Shown: positions 16,752-26,574, numbered from the stretch's first letter. The stretch: DNA of 64,000 nucleotides from Chlamydia trachomatis (GCA_945875745.1 CAMCLJ010000001.1:61853-125852); one strand, 5' to 3'. The notes: a model not told the origin generated them from the sequence alone. Made by a program: numbers and translations.

Positions 16752-16882
16752 AGGGATCACAACGCTGAAACTTATGGCATGAAGCACATCGAGAGATGAG
16801 CCTTGCTTCTTTCAGGAAGCGTTCCCACCTGTCTAACAGGTTAAATGTAGCCACAATACGGCCCCTTACGACGGTCCTTTCC
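16752..16882 (+). ncRNA. Candidate structured small RNA or long structured leader
   Basis: The segment directly after the promoter at 16716-16744 has no reading frame but is rich in hairpins. They are CATC-GAGA-GATG (16787-16798), GCTTC...GAAGC (16805-16820) and ACCTGT-CTA-ACAGGT (16828-16842). In addition, the predicted 5' end AGGGATC (16752-16758) can pair with GGTCCTT (16873-16879), closing the whole region. The patch GTTCCCACCTG followed by the small hairpin and TGTAGCC faintly recalls the 3' bubble arm of proteobacterial 6S RNA, but I could not build a full 6S fold. No T-rich terminator is evident, so it could instead be the 5' leader of the TPR gene at 16994. Confidence 0.4.
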
Positions 16883-16993
16883 GAATCCACAACTTACCAC
16901 ATCTTGCTTTAATGAACTGGCAAAATGAGATAAATCGATTGAGACAAATACGAAATTTGAGTTAAATCAATAGATAAGCCCTAGAGAGGTATC

Positions 16994-18067
16994 ATGATTG
17001 CGGAACACATTAGCATAAACAATTCTTCTAATACAGCACACTTGAACAGCTACAATAAAATTGAACTTTCTATAGAAACCTTTATTCAAAAATTCTCTTC
17101 TTTAACCCTCAAGTACGCAGTCTTTCACATCATTTTTTTTATAATAGGTTTTACCCAAATCCTAAGCTTACTTTTATTTTTTTCCTTTTTTTCTAAAACC
17201 ACCTGGTCTGCAATTGCGCTCGCCTCATTATTTTTAACAACCTTCTCATATCTTGTTCTTCATTTTTACTTCCAAGCTAGAAAACCCCAGCAATTTTTAG
17301 AATTAATGCAAGAATTCCAAAATGAGTGCAATCATAGACTATCTAGCGCAAATGCCCCATTGGAGTTATACCTTGCCCAAGCAAGGGCATTTACAACTCT
17401 ATCCTCGCACCTTTATGAAATTGAGGGCAATTACTACCCAATCCCTACATTTTTTAAAACATTAGCCCCTTTAATGAAAAAATTTAGTGTATTTATGCAC
17501 TGGAAAGATGTGCATAAAATTAAAGAACTTCTCCTGCTCTCTAGCATCAATGAAACGGTTTCTGTGGTTAAACTTATGCCCACTGATGTAGATGCTCATG
17601 CAAATTTAGCAACTGCCTATCTTTCCCTGGCAAACATCTATCTTCATCCAAATAAACTCAGTCCTGCCGGGTCTCTTCCTTGGATTTCTCCAGAATATTC
17701 ATCCAAAATCATTCGAGATAAATTTCATTCCGCTAGCGATCGGGCAATTGAAGAATTAAATATTATAAATGAATATGCTCCCAATAATCCTTGGGTACAC
17801 TACCAATTAGCTGAAATTTACCGACAAAAGAACTTAGAGCAGCTTGAGATCAAAGAATATGAAACCTTATTAAAAATTCAAGAATCAGATGATCGACTCT
17901 TACATCGTCTTGGCATACTCTATTTTAACCAAGGCTATAACAGCAAAGGGCTAAAAATCTACCAGCAGCTGATCTCGCAAAATCAATCACTTGCCGAAGA
18001 TCTTATCTCTCACTATAACTCGTTTCAATTCCATGAACTCAGTATTGAATCGTTGTCATCTAGTTAA
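16994..18067 (+). CDS. Membrane protein with C-terminal TPR-like helical repeats
   Basis: A 357-residue protein starting six bases after a GAGAGG box. Residues 1-35 are soluble; two membrane helices follow at about 40-62 (YAVFHIIFFIIGFTQILSLL) and 70-92 (TWSAIALASLFLTTFSYLVLHFYF). The rest is helical with TPR-like units, for example DVDAHANLATAYLSLANIY, NNPWVHYQLAEIYRQKNLEQLEIKEYETLL and DRLLHRLGILYFNQGYNSKGLKIYQQLI. The topology suggests a hairpin anchor with a protein-binding C-terminal domain in the cytosol. A bilobed hydrophobic hairpin is also the shape of chlamydial inclusion-membrane proteins, so a host-membrane location is a second option. It precedes the large solute-binding fusion gene on the same strand by 182 bases. 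Confidence 0.7.
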   Translation: MIAEHISINNSSNTAHLNSYNKIELSIETFIQKFSSLTLKYAVFHIIFFIIGFTQILSLLLFFSFFSKTTWSAIALASLFLTTFSYLVLHFYFQARKPQQFLELMQEFQNECNHRLSSANAPLELYLAQARAFTTLSSHLYEIEGNYYPIPTFFKTLAPLMKKFSVFMHWKDVHKIKELLLLSSINETVSVVKLMPTDVDAHANLATAYLSLANIYLHPNKLSPAGSLPWISPEYSSKIIRDKFHSASDRAIEELNIINEYAPNNPWVHYQLAEIYRQKNLEQLEIKEYETLLKIQESDDRLLHRLGILYFNQGYNSKGLKIYQQLISQNQSLAEDLISHYNSFQFHELSIESLSSS

Positions 18068-18249
18068 ACAATCCTTCATCCCAAAAATCTATTCATAATC
18101 TATGTGGATCTGCAGGTGAGGCTACTCTGTTGGATCATCCGAACAAACCTCAATAAGATATTAAAAATATTTTTTTAACATAAACACCTAAGAGTAAGCG
18201 AGCTAACAGTCAGATCTAAAAATAGAACTGTATTGACCATGAGGATTGT

Positions 18250-21200
18250 TTGAAAAAATTGTTAACGTTGAGTAAAGTTCCTTTAAAGCAGATAAATTTT
18301 TTAAAGGCACAAGACGAGAGTATGTCGAAACTTTTACAACAGTCACTTATCTCATCAGATGAAAATTGTGAAAATTTCAGAGAAGAGCCTATTTCTTTTC
18401 CTTTTAAAATTAAACCAAAAACTTCTTCTAACATCAACTCTTCTGCGTTAGAAGATCATGTGTTCTATATGGAACGGGCTTTAAGGGATGCAATACCTAA
18501 AGACTTCTATAAGGGAAATACTGGATATTTAATAGAAAACCTATCCCAATACTTCCCTTCAGTGCAATGGCACTTAAGCCCGGTACAATCTGATTGTTTG
18601 ACAATACATCTGCTTACAGAAACTAAGACAGAAGATGAAGTCGAATTTACTTTCTTAAAACTCTTTAAAAAATGGCTCCTCTCCGGCAAGCCTTTGACAA
18701 TTCTTTCAAAACATACTCTTTCCTTCCATTGGGATCTGTTCCAAGGTAGGTCTTTTTTTCTGTTAGAGATCAAAATATTGCTTACGGAAGCAAAAAATAT
18801 AGGAGCACTTGAGCAAAATCTTCCAGGACTTATACAAACTATTATCGCCTGTCTAAGAGAAAAAACGGTCGCTAAGCATATTCTAAATGCACTCCCGGTA
18901 TCTATAGGGGGTAAAATGGAAATTGTTCAAAAAGAGCTGCTATATTTATTACAAAAATACGGGACCTATTTTGATGAGGGTTTGCTAAAAGAAATGAGTC
19001 GATTCCTGGCTCTAGCTCCTGCTTCTTTTTGCGAACCACGCCCCCCTAGACTCATCTCTAAAATTGTAGCATCCCACTATGTAATGCGTGCGTATCTTCA
19101 AAGATCAATTAATCTATTTCCAGACACCAGGCATTTACAGGTCAGGTACGTAAAAATTGAGCTTAACTTTCCATTCGGTTCTAAGCCAGTACTAGGTCTT
19201 ATTATCAATGTATCCATATTAGATAAGCATGACTTCTTAGAAGAAAATCATATAGAGCAAGCTGCAAAATCACTTGTTCCAACAATTCAAATTGTCAAAG
19301 GATCTTTTTATGCATTCCAGGGAATGAATGATCCTGTTCGCTGCCTTTATGTAGAGCTGGAAAAAACAGACGGCTCGAATTTTCAGAAACACGAATTAAA
19401 CATCCTAAAAAAAGAACTTAATGAAGAGCTAAAGCGCAGAATTGAAACACTTGTTCCCTCTATCTTTATGATTCGTAATGAAGAAGAGACGATGAGAAAC
19501 ATTCTCATTTTGAGCCAAGAGCTGAAACATCTATCCGATTTACCCCAGGTAATGATCTCTTTAGATCGACAAACATCTTCAGAAATCTTTTTTACAGTGA
19601 TTTTACTCAGGGTGCATAAACCATCTCAACTAAGCATCCAGCAAAAATTTCAACAATATATACCACTACTACGATTCATCCCAGATAGAGTACAACAAGT
19701 AGGCTTTTTAAAGAAAAATCACCCAAAAGAGGCCAATGTTTTTCATCTAGCTTTACCAAAAGAATCTTATCTACTTCGCGCTGATTTTTCAGTCAATTTC
19801 TACCTTGCAAGACAGCGTATCGTAGCTCTTTTAAATGATACAATCGGTAACTTTCGAGATTATAATGGGGGGATGATCTTAAAGCAGGGTGAGCTATTCT
19901 GCCTCTTTAAGGACTCTTTCCCAACCCTATCAGAAAAGAATCACGAGCTTTTAGAAAACTTCTTTTTTGCTTTAAATCCTATAGAAACTCAGGCGACGCT
20001 GCCATTAACCTCTCTAACGAGTTTATTTAACCTATTCTTAGAAGCTACAAAAACAGATCTATCGAAAAAAGACCACTACTTCCTAAAAATTGAAGAAAAA
20101 AATGAGCAGCTATTCACTTTAATCAGAACCCAGGAGACCTCATTTAGAGATGAACTATTTTCTATGTTTTCTAATAGAGAATTTTCCCATAAGTCATTAA
20201 TTCAAACCCATGTAAAGTTTCAAGGATCTCTATACTCGGGCTTTATTTTACAATCCAATGACAGTAAAAAACAAACCCTCTTTATTGAAGCAATTCATAA
20301 TGCGCTACAAAAGTGGAAATTTAAATTAAAAAATGATCAAACTCTTCGACTCAGCTTTACCGATCTTCCCAGAACGTTTGACCCAAGACTTACTGGAGAT
20401 CAAACCAGCTGCACTCTCTTCAAAATGCTGTTTGAAGGGCTAACGAGGATTAATAAAGATGGCAAACCAGAACTTGCTCTTGCTGAAACAGTGGAAATTT
20501 CTGAGGACTTAAAAACCTATACCTTCTTTCTCAAAAAATCTTTCTGGTCTAATGGAGACTTAGTAACCGCCGCTGATTTTGAATATTCGTGGAAAAAAAT
20601 TATTTCCCCACTTTTTTCAACCGCTATTATGTATTTCTTCTACCCTATTAAAAATGCAAAACTAGCGAACGAAGGCAGATGCTCAATAGATGCAGTGGGA
20701 ATTTCTGCGATCGATAAATCAAAACTAGTGATTGAACTAGAAAATCCGACACCTGAATTTCTCGAGTTAACTGCCCACACACTCTATTCTCCAGTAAACC
20801 ATGCAGTTGACCGTCAACACCCGAACTGGGGTGCTGGAGAAGAAGGTAAATTTGTTTGCAATGGCCCCTTTATGATTCATAAGGTCATACCAGGGGTTCG
20901 AGCTTCTTTCTTGAAGAACTCCCGTTACTGGGATAAAGAAGAGGTCAAAATAGAAAACATTTTCATATCCAAAGACAATAGTTTTATTGCCAATGAAATG
21001 TTCAAAAATGATGAAACAGACTGGCTCGGTAAGCCTCTACGTGCATGGGAACCATTTTTTGCAAAAAATAAAGAGGATGCTGGTTCATCTAACCCAAACG
21101 GTGTTTTCTGGTGTATATTTAATACTGCCTCTTTTCCATTCAATAACGTAAAGCTTAGGCAAGCTTTTTCACTTGCAATAGATAAAAAAGAACTTCTAGA

Positions 21201-21834
21201 CACTCTTGGCTATGATGCTCTGCCAGCATCAAGCCCACTTCCATTATCCCATACAATGAATCATGATCCTAAAGAACTATCAAGTCATGCAGATCAGGCT
21301 ATTGCTTTATTTGAAGAAGCATTAATAGAGCTGGGGCTTACTCGTAAAACATTTCCTCCCCTTACATTAATTTATTCCAATAGTAATCTAAGGGAGCGGG
21401 CATCCTTTTTCTTAAGTCAGCAATGGGAAAAAACCTTTCAAATACATTCGCAGATTGTTGGATATGAATTTCATTCTTGTCTGAATAAATTAATGAAGGG
21501 CAATTATCAAGTAGGCACTTTATTCTGGCAATCCCTGATTGACAACCCCCTATACACCCTGAATACATTCGCAGATAGCACCCATCAAATTAATTTTGCA
21601 AAATGGTCTAAGCAATCGTATATCGAACTACTTGACACAGCCCAAAAAGCTACTGACCCTCTGACGAGAATCCGATCCCTAACTGAGGCAGAAAAAATAC
21701 TAATTCGAGACAAGCCGGTCCTACCCTTATTTTATGAAAAAGAACGCAATATAAAAAAACAACACTTAAAAAACGTATACTATTCACCTAATACAGGTTA
21801 CGTAGATTTTAAATGCACCTATATAGAACGATAA
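18250..21834 (+). CDS. Large fusion protein: unknown N-terminal region plus family-5 peptide/oligopeptide solute-binding domain
   Basis: A 1194-residue protein. The likely start is the TTG at 18250, a few bases after a GAGGA box; the first in-frame ATG is at 18322 without a clear box. Residues 1 to about 690 match no family I know and contain no signal peptide or membrane helix. From about residue 695 to the end is a complete SBP_bac_5 domain: LRLSFTDLPRTFDPRLTGDQ, FEGLTRINKDGKPELALAETVEISEDLKTYTFFL, then AADFEYSWKKI and a late RLSQAF-like block (VKLRQAFSLAIDKKELLD). OppA-type proteins normally bind peptides in the periplasm behind a signal or lipoprotein peptide, which is absent here. The protein may act in the cytosol or be exported by another route. 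The frame is intact over the whole length, so this is a real fusion and not a broken gene. Confidence 0.75.
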   Translation: MKKLLTLSKVPLKQINFLKAQDESMSKLLQQSLISSDENCENFREEPISFPFKIKPKTSSNINSSALEDHVFYMERALRDAIPKDFYKGNTGYLIENLSQYFPSVQWHLSPVQSDCLTIHLLTETKTEDEVEFTFLKLFKKWLLSGKPLTILSKHTLSFHWDLFQGRSFFLLEIKILLTEAKNIGALEQNLPGLIQTIIACLREKTVAKHILNALPVSIGGKMEIVQKELLYLLQKYGTYFDEGLLKEMSRFLALAPASFCEPRPPRLISKIVASHYVMRAYLQRSINLFPDTRHLQVRYVKIELNFPFGSKPVLGLIINVSILDKHDFLEENHIEQAAKSLVPTIQIVKGSFYAFQGMNDPVRCLYVELEKTDGSNFQKHELNILKKELNEELKRRIETLVPSIFMIRNEEETMRNILILSQELKHLSDLPQVMISLDRQTSSEIFFTVILLRVHKPSQLSIQQKFQQYIPLLRFIPDRVQQVGFLKKNHPKEANVFHLALPKESYLLRADFSVNFYLARQRIVALLNDTIGNFRDYNGGMILKQGELFCLFKDSFPTLSEKNHELLENFFFALNPIETQATLPLTSLTSLFNLFLEATKTDLSKKDHYFLKIEEKNEQLFTLIRTQETSFRDELFSMFSNREFSHKSLIQTHVKFQGSLYSGFILQSNDSKKQTLFIEAIHNALQKWKFKLKNDQTLRLSFTDLPRTFDPRLTGDQTSCTLFKMLFEGLTRINKDGKPELALAETVEISEDLKTYTFFLKKSFWSNGDLVTAADFEYSWKKIISPLFSTAIMYFFYPIKNAKLANEGRCSIDAVGISAIDKSKLVIELENPTPEFLELTAHTLYSPVNHAVDRQHPNWGAGEEGKFVCNGPFMIHKVIPGVRASFLKNSRYWDKEEVKIENIFISKDNSFIANEMFKNDETDWLGKPLRAWEPFFAKNKEDAGSSNPNGVFWCIFNTASFPFNNVKLRQAFSLAIDKKELLDTLGYDALPASSPLPLSHTMNHDPKELSSHADQAIALFEEALIELGLTRKTFPPLTLIYSNSNLRERASFFLSQQWEKTFQIHSQIVGYEFHSCLNKLMKGNYQVGTLFWQSLIDNPLYTLNTFADSTHQINFAKWSKQSYIELLDTAQKATDPLTRIRSLTEAEKILIRDKPVLPLFYEKERNIKKQHLKNVYYSPNTGYVDFKCTYIER

Positions 21835-21937
21835 AAATGTAAAGCAAATAAACCATGCTTTTCTATGAATTGAATAGCCAAAAATTCTTAACAAATTGTT
21901 GTTATGAATTAAAAAAAACAAACCAAAGGAAATAAAA

Positions 21938-22621
21938 ATGGTAAGTACCTATTCTATTGAAACAACATGTGTATCCCATCAATCTATCGATGGGCTGGTA
22001 GAGTCTAGCAAGTCGGCTATGCCTTCTTTTCCAGTACAAGAACTAGTCAAAGCACTGTCCGCATTAAATCTCAATGCAGAAGCTGCGCAAAACACCCCAT
22101 TTATTAATGCCGAGCTGCTATTGAAACACTCAGCACACGTAGAAGGCACATTCGGAGCTCCTGGAACAATATTTTTTCTGAGTAATACTCAGGCAATGGT
22201 AGTAAATGAGTTAGGGCAAATTTCCACTCAAGAAATTCGAAGAGATCAAGTAATTGATGAAGCTTATATTACAAAGAATCTACTCAATGGGATGGGGAAC
22301 CTAATCGGTAATGGGCCTGTTGGAATACCCTTTCTATCTGATGATCAGATCGAAGAGGCTAAATCAAAACTTCAGCCAGGCACTTACCTCGCATGCGCTC
22401 ATACCCCTAGGGGAGAGGGATCTGAAGCGAAAAGAAACCTTCTTTTCTGGATAAACGGACAGAATGAGATCCAAGAGGCATGTTTCCATTTTGAGCCTCA
22501 AACTCAACAGTGGGCGAATGGAGGCCCCCGTGCTGAGCATGTACCTACATACCCTACCCTTGCAGCATTAATTAATGCTAAAGTCCCATCTGGGGCACAA
22601 CCATTAAGATTAATCGGGTAA
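21938..22621 (+). CDS. Orphan protein of unknown function
   Basis: A 227-residue protein with an AAAGGA box seven to eight bases before its ATG and a strong terminator 17 bases after its stop: a compact single-gene unit. There is no signal peptide and no membrane helix. The N-terminal ~60 residues are rich in Ser, Thr and small residues, which would suit a type III secretion signal but proves nothing. The C-terminal half contains GTYLACAHTPRGEGSEAKRNLLFWINGQNEIQEACFHFE, which looks like a folded beta-rich domain. I recognise no family. A secreted effector is possible; cytosolic function equally so. Confidence 0.7.
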   Translation: MVSTYSIETTCVSHQSIDGLVESSKSAMPSFPVQELVKALSALNLNAEAAQNTPFINAELLLKHSAHVEGTFGAPGTIFFLSNTQAMVVNELGQISTQEIRRDQVIDEAYITKNLLNGMGNLIGNGPVGIPFLSDDQIEEAKSKLQPGTYLACAHTPRGEGSEAKRNLLFWINGQNEIQEACFHFEPQTQQWANGGPRAEHVPTYPTLAALINAKVPSGAQPLRLIG

Positions 22622-22637
22622 TCGAATCCGTTTTTCA

Positions 22638-22668
22638 AAGAGCCTTCCTATAGGAAGGCTCTTTTCTT
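22638..22668 (+). terminator. Strong Rho-independent terminator
   Basis: AAGAGCCTTCC pairs perfectly with GGAAGGCTCTT around a TATA/TAT loop (22638-22663) and runs into TTCTT. It ends the orphan gene and may also help to end the convergent transporter gene, whose stop is at 22667. Confidence 0.85.
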
Positions 22669-23590
22669 ATCCGCCTAATAAAATATCCCAGTCCAAGGTG
22701 CCGACCAGAACTCCTAATACACAAAAACCCGCTGCTTTCCAGTTCACTTTTTCCTTATAAATCAACTGTCCCCATAGATTACAGCTGATCATCACAGATA
22801 CTGCGAATAAGGGGAAAATTATCGCGTGCTCTAAGGGGGTAGCCACCTCAGTAGAACGGATCATAAAAAATGTCCCTACACCATTGGATAAACCCCCGAG
22901 GGTTCCAAATAGCAATTCAGAGCGGCTAGGCCATGTTTTTTTTCCAATCACATAAACAAGCATTTGAATCGTAGATGCGGCTAAAAAAACCATCGGCATA
23001 AACCATTGACTCTTGATCGCCTGCTCATCAAAAGCAAGAAGCAGCCCTTCATTTTCAGGAAAATGGATAAATAAAGATCTCCACTGCATAAAGACTAAAA
23101 ATACCGCATGAAGAAAAAATGCTGATACCGCAAATAACAACCACTTTTTTTTATCTATACTGATTGCTGTTTCCCATCCGGCCCAAAGAAGACCTCCAAC
23201 AACCAGAAGGGATCCTAATGCATTAAAAGCGTTATAAGAGAATCCAAATTGGGCTCCAAATAAAAGAACCATAAAAAGAATTGGCATAACGGTCGCTGAA
23301 CTGAGCATAGCAAAAGATAAAGACGCAGGCCCTGATTCAACAGATTTACCTAGAAAAAACATCATAAGAGCAAGAACACAACCACCTATTAATCCAAACA
23401 CTCCCATACTAAGACTCCAAGTGTAGTCTCCGGAGCGTATGGGATTAAGAGCGATAGCTACTAACAAAGTTAAAAACAGTTGAACCATCAAAAAAGCTTT
23501 GCTCGATCCCCCTGCATCGACACTTTTCCTCATAAAAAAATTCGATAACGCAACACAGACTCCGGCACAAAGCATTAGCTGAACACCCAT
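22667..23590 (-). CDS. DMT-superfamily (EamA-like) transporter
   Basis: A 307-residue protein with about ten membrane helices in two repeated halves, as in the drug/metabolite transporter family. The start is placed at the ATG at 23590, seven bases after a GAGGAGG box; the frame remains open to 23650 but without a better site. Helix 1 reads LMLCAGVCVALSNFFMRKSV, and the closing pair is FPLFAVSVMISCNLWGQLIYKEKVNWKAAGFCVLGVLVG, the typical last-two-helix EamA ending. A long hydrophilic loop (about residues 170-195) divides the halves. Substrate unknown; chlamydial relatives transport amino acids, nucleosides or SAM. Single-gene unit. Confidence 0.8.
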   Translation of the reverse strand: MGVQLMLCAGVCVALSNFFMRKSVDAGGSSKAFLMVQLFLTLLVAIALNPIRSGDYTWSLSMGVFGLIGGCVLALMMFFLGKSVESGPASLSFAMLSSATVMPILFMVLLFGAQFGFSYNAFNALGSLLVVGGLLWAGWETAISIDKKKWLLFAVSAFFLHAVFLVFMQWRSLFIHFPENEGLLLAFDEQAIKSQWFMPMVFLAASTIQMLVYVIGKKTWPSRSELLFGTLGGLSNGVGTFFMIRSTEVATPLEHAIIFPLFAVSVMISCNLWGQLIYKEKVNWKAAGFCVLGVLVGTLDWDILLGG

Positions 23591-23758
23591 TTTTTTCCTC
23601 CTCGATCTATTTATAACGGATTTTACCACCGGTCTTGTTTGACACAACATGTTTTCTCGACTATTCTAAAAAATTCAGGTCCCTATTCGATGAAAAAACC
23701 AGTAGGCTTCAAAGCCTGTAGCTTGTTATATACAAGATTTTTATAATTGCAGTTCTTT

Positions 23759-23786
23759 TTGTAAAATATTACCTTAGCTGTATAAT
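23759..23786 (+). promoter_or_regulatory. Promoter candidate for the TPR-VWA-rsmD operon
   Basis: -35 TTGTAA (23759-23764), 16-base spacer, -10 TATAAT (23781-23786). The start codon of the TPR gene follows at 23812 with an AGGTG box between. No competing -10 of this quality is seen nearby with correct spacing. Confidence 0.45.
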
Positions 23787-23811
23787 CAAAAAAAAATTTT
23801 AAAGGTGACCT

Positions 23812-26574
23812 ATGAATTGGAATGAATGTTATTTCAAAGGCATGTCTTATAGATTTCTGTATACCATAGCAGCATCTCTTCTGGCTACCTCGCCCCTATA
23901 TTGCGAGCAATATTCAGCTCAACAAGCGGTTTTACTCAAGAGGATTACAGAATACTGGAAAGAAGGGGATATAGAAGTAGCTAAATCACAAATCACCTCA
24001 TATCTAAACAAATTCCCTGACAGCAAAGCCGCAGACAGTCTCTATGCAATGCTAGGGGACCTTTTGCTGAAAGAACAAAAATTTGAACTAGCTCTGGAAC
24101 AATATAAAAAAATCAATGACCAAGATATCCAAGATCGGGTCGGATTTAACAAGGCCATTTGCTTATATGAACAAAAGCAAAACGATGAGCTCATCTTACT
24201 GGTGACAAAAACACTGGCATATCCTGTTCAGATTAAAGAATCGGAAACCCTTAAATTCTTCCTTGCAGAAAGTTTCCTTCGTAAAGCGCTTATCACAGAT
24301 AATAAAGAAGACAAAAATCACTTATTTGCTGAGTCTCTATCTCACTACAAAGGTTTATTAGAGACGAAGTATGCAGAGCAATCGATATCTCCGGCAGCAG
24401 AAATTGCTGAAATCCTCGGGTATTACGAGGACGCATGCTCCTTTTATCAACTCGTGCTCCAAAAAAATCCTCATGACACGGAAAACATTCTATATAAACT
24501 AGCGGTCCTTCAAGAAAAAATAAAGCCTGTATCCGCCATAGACCTGTTCGGGAAAGTATACCGTCTGAGGGGAGAAAAAGCCTCTAACGCAGCCGTTCGA
24601 CAGCTACAGATCTTATTTCAAGCAGACAGGTTCGAAGAACTCCTTATCAAACAAGAACAAGCCCTTCCCCATATCAATGAAGAGAGTGCCCCTCTTGCCC
24701 ACTATTGGATCGGTCAAAGCCTTCTGCACCTTGGGGATTTTGCTCAAGCAAAACCACATCTTCTATTGACTTTAATAAAAAAAGATTTGCTGTTATCCGA
24801 TCAAAAGATATTAATTAATAGCCTCATTAACTGCGCTCAAGCTACCCGCGATGTATCTCTTATGCAAGAGATGATCCAAAAAATTGAGGCTGTTGATCAA
24901 AAAGATCCCGATCTAGCTAATGCTTACCTACTAGAATATCAGATGCTCGTCCATACTAACCCGCCCCATGCGGCTACAACTTTAAATAAACTGATCGTTA
25001 ATTTCCCTAAGCATAAAGACAGAGAATCGATCTTATTCAACCTAGGATTGATCCAGTATGATCTCAAACAATGGGGTGAATCAGCAGCTACCCTCTCTAT
25101 TTTACTCAACGAATTTCCTTCTTCAAAGCTCGAGTATACAGCTATTAGAATGCAAATTAATGGGCTAGTAGAAGAGCTGAGAGTGGCAAGCCCTGACACA
25201 GCGATCATAAAAAAAACTGCTCTTTCTTCTTTGTTAGAGGAAGTTTTAAAAAAGGGAAAAGCTTTAAATAAAGAAGAAAAAACAAAGTATCATTTCGTTT
25301 ACTGTCAAATGCTTGCGCAAATTAATCAAATAGAAGAAGCTCTAGTTCAACTAGGGGATTATATTGATAATAATCCAGATGCGCCCAATTTAGGCGTTGC
25401 CTACATGATGATGGCAAACTTTTATGAAAGATCAGAAAATGAGCACTTACTTTTTATTTCTTCTGCAGAAAAAGCCTTGTTAACAGGCCAGGAATTAGAA
25501 GAAAGAGGCTCTATCCACCTGCGCCTTTACAATAAATACCTTAGGCTCTCTGAAAATCCAGACAGTAAAGAAACTGATTATCTGATCTGTCAAGCCGCGA
25601 ACCACTTGTATCAGGGCTATCTTAACGGATCCCCGGTCAATAATAAGAACCTAAGCTGGTTATCAGACTATTTTTTTCAGCAGGCTAAACAAGACCCTTC
25701 TAGCCAGAACTTAGAAAAAGGGATTACCCTTTTTGAACATATACTCAAAATCCAAAAATATCCACCAAACCCGAAAATTGAAGATAAAAATCTTCTATGT
25801 GAAATAGAAAAGATCAAACTGGCTGAACTCCTTAATTTACAAGGTAAAATCAGTCAGCAGGTCGATCTACTAGAGGTCCTGGTATACCAACAAAAAAATA
25901 ATCCTACCCTCAAATGGAAATATCAGCGTCGCTCTCTTTTAGATCTAGCCCGTGCTTATGTCCGATTCGAACAAATTGAAGATGCAGTCGACACATATAC
26001 TCATCTAATCGAATCGTCAGCCTTATCCACCTCCTACATTGGTAATATCGCAGTGATTGAAAAATCGAAACTAAGATATGATCAACTCACCAAGAATCGT
26101 ATTGAAGAGGATAATGAGGAACTCTTATCTTTACTCGATGACTTAAAAGATTTAGAAATTAAAAAAAAATTATGCTCAGAGCCCACACACCTCGAGGCTG
26201 GATTAACCTATATTCACTGTAAAACAAGTCATCTCCACCTAGATAAAAAGAGAGAAAAAACACTCCATCTGCTAGAAATACTCAGAGAGAATTTTTCTTC
26301 TGATCAGAATCCATCTGTACAAGAATACCTAAGGACAAGCTATATTTATCCGGAAAAAGCCAAAATCCATGACAGCTATATGAAGTTTATTGATGCATCT
26401 ATATGCAAACAAAAAGCAGAGATAGCACTAGAACAGAAAAATAAACATGAAGCACACAGGTTAATAAAACAAGCCACCCTCGCCTTAAGAGAGCTTATGG
26501 CCAACGAATTGCTACCCTCTGATCTTTTAACACGCGTACGCTCCGATATGGAGTCGATGGAAAATACACTATGA
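23812..26574 (+). CDS. Exported multi-TPR protein
   Basis: A 920-residue protein, almost entirely helical, with many TPR-like pairs throughout; examples are KAADSLYAMLGDLLLKEQKFELALEQYKKI, LAHYWIGQSLLHLGDFAQAKPHL and ESILFNLGLIQYDLKQWGESAATL. The N-terminus holds a hydrophobic signal segment ending near residue 31 (FLYTIAASLLATSPLYCEQ); a cysteine at the cleavage point raises the possibility of a lipoprotein, though the lipobox is poor. The ATG at 23812 has an AGGTG box; a second ATG at 23842 would give a more typical signal peptide. It probably acts as a periplasmic scaffold. Its stop overlaps the start of the VWA gene (ATGA). A single protein this long made of TPRs alone is uncommon in a small genome. 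Confidence 0.78.
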   Translation: MNWNECYFKGMSYRFLYTIAASLLATSPLYCEQYSAQQAVLLKRITEYWKEGDIEVAKSQITSYLNKFPDSKAADSLYAMLGDLLLKEQKFELALEQYKKINDQDIQDRVGFNKAICLYEQKQNDELILLVTKTLAYPVQIKESETLKFFLAESFLRKALITDNKEDKNHLFAESLSHYKGLLETKYAEQSISPAAEIAEILGYYEDACSFYQLVLQKNPHDTENILYKLAVLQEKIKPVSAIDLFGKVYRLRGEKASNAAVRQLQILFQADRFEELLIKQEQALPHINEESAPLAHYWIGQSLLHLGDFAQAKPHLLLTLIKKDLLLSDQKILINSLINCAQATRDVSLMQEMIQKIEAVDQKDPDLANAYLLEYQMLVHTNPPHAATTLNKLIVNFPKHKDRESILFNLGLIQYDLKQWGESAATLSILLNEFPSSKLEYTAIRMQINGLVEELRVASPDTAIIKKTALSSLLEEVLKKGKALNKEEKTKYHFVYCQMLAQINQIEEALVQLGDYIDNNPDAPNLGVAYMMMANFYERSENEHLLFISSAEKALLTGQELEERGSIHLRLYNKYLRLSENPDSKETDYLICQAANHLYQGYLNGSPVNNKNLSWLSDYFFQQAKQDPSSQNLEKGITLFEHILKIQKYPPNPKIEDKNLLCEIEKIKLAELLNLQGKISQQVDLLEVLVYQQKNNPTLKWKYQRRSLLDLARAYVRFEQIEDAVDTYTHLIESSALSTSYIGNIAVIEKSKLRYDQLTKNRIEEDNEELLSLLDDLKDLEIKKKLCSEPTHLEAGLTYIHCKTSHLHLDKKREKTLHLLEILRENFSSDQNPSVQEYLRTSYIYPEKAKIHDSYMKFIDASICKQKAEIALEQKNKHEAHRLIKQATLALRELMANELLPSDLLTRVRSDMESMENTL

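Noticed and set aside
21840..21861. Short inverted repeat after the solute-binding fusion gene
   Set aside because: A six-base AT-rich stem with a nine-base loop and only a short T run; could be chance.
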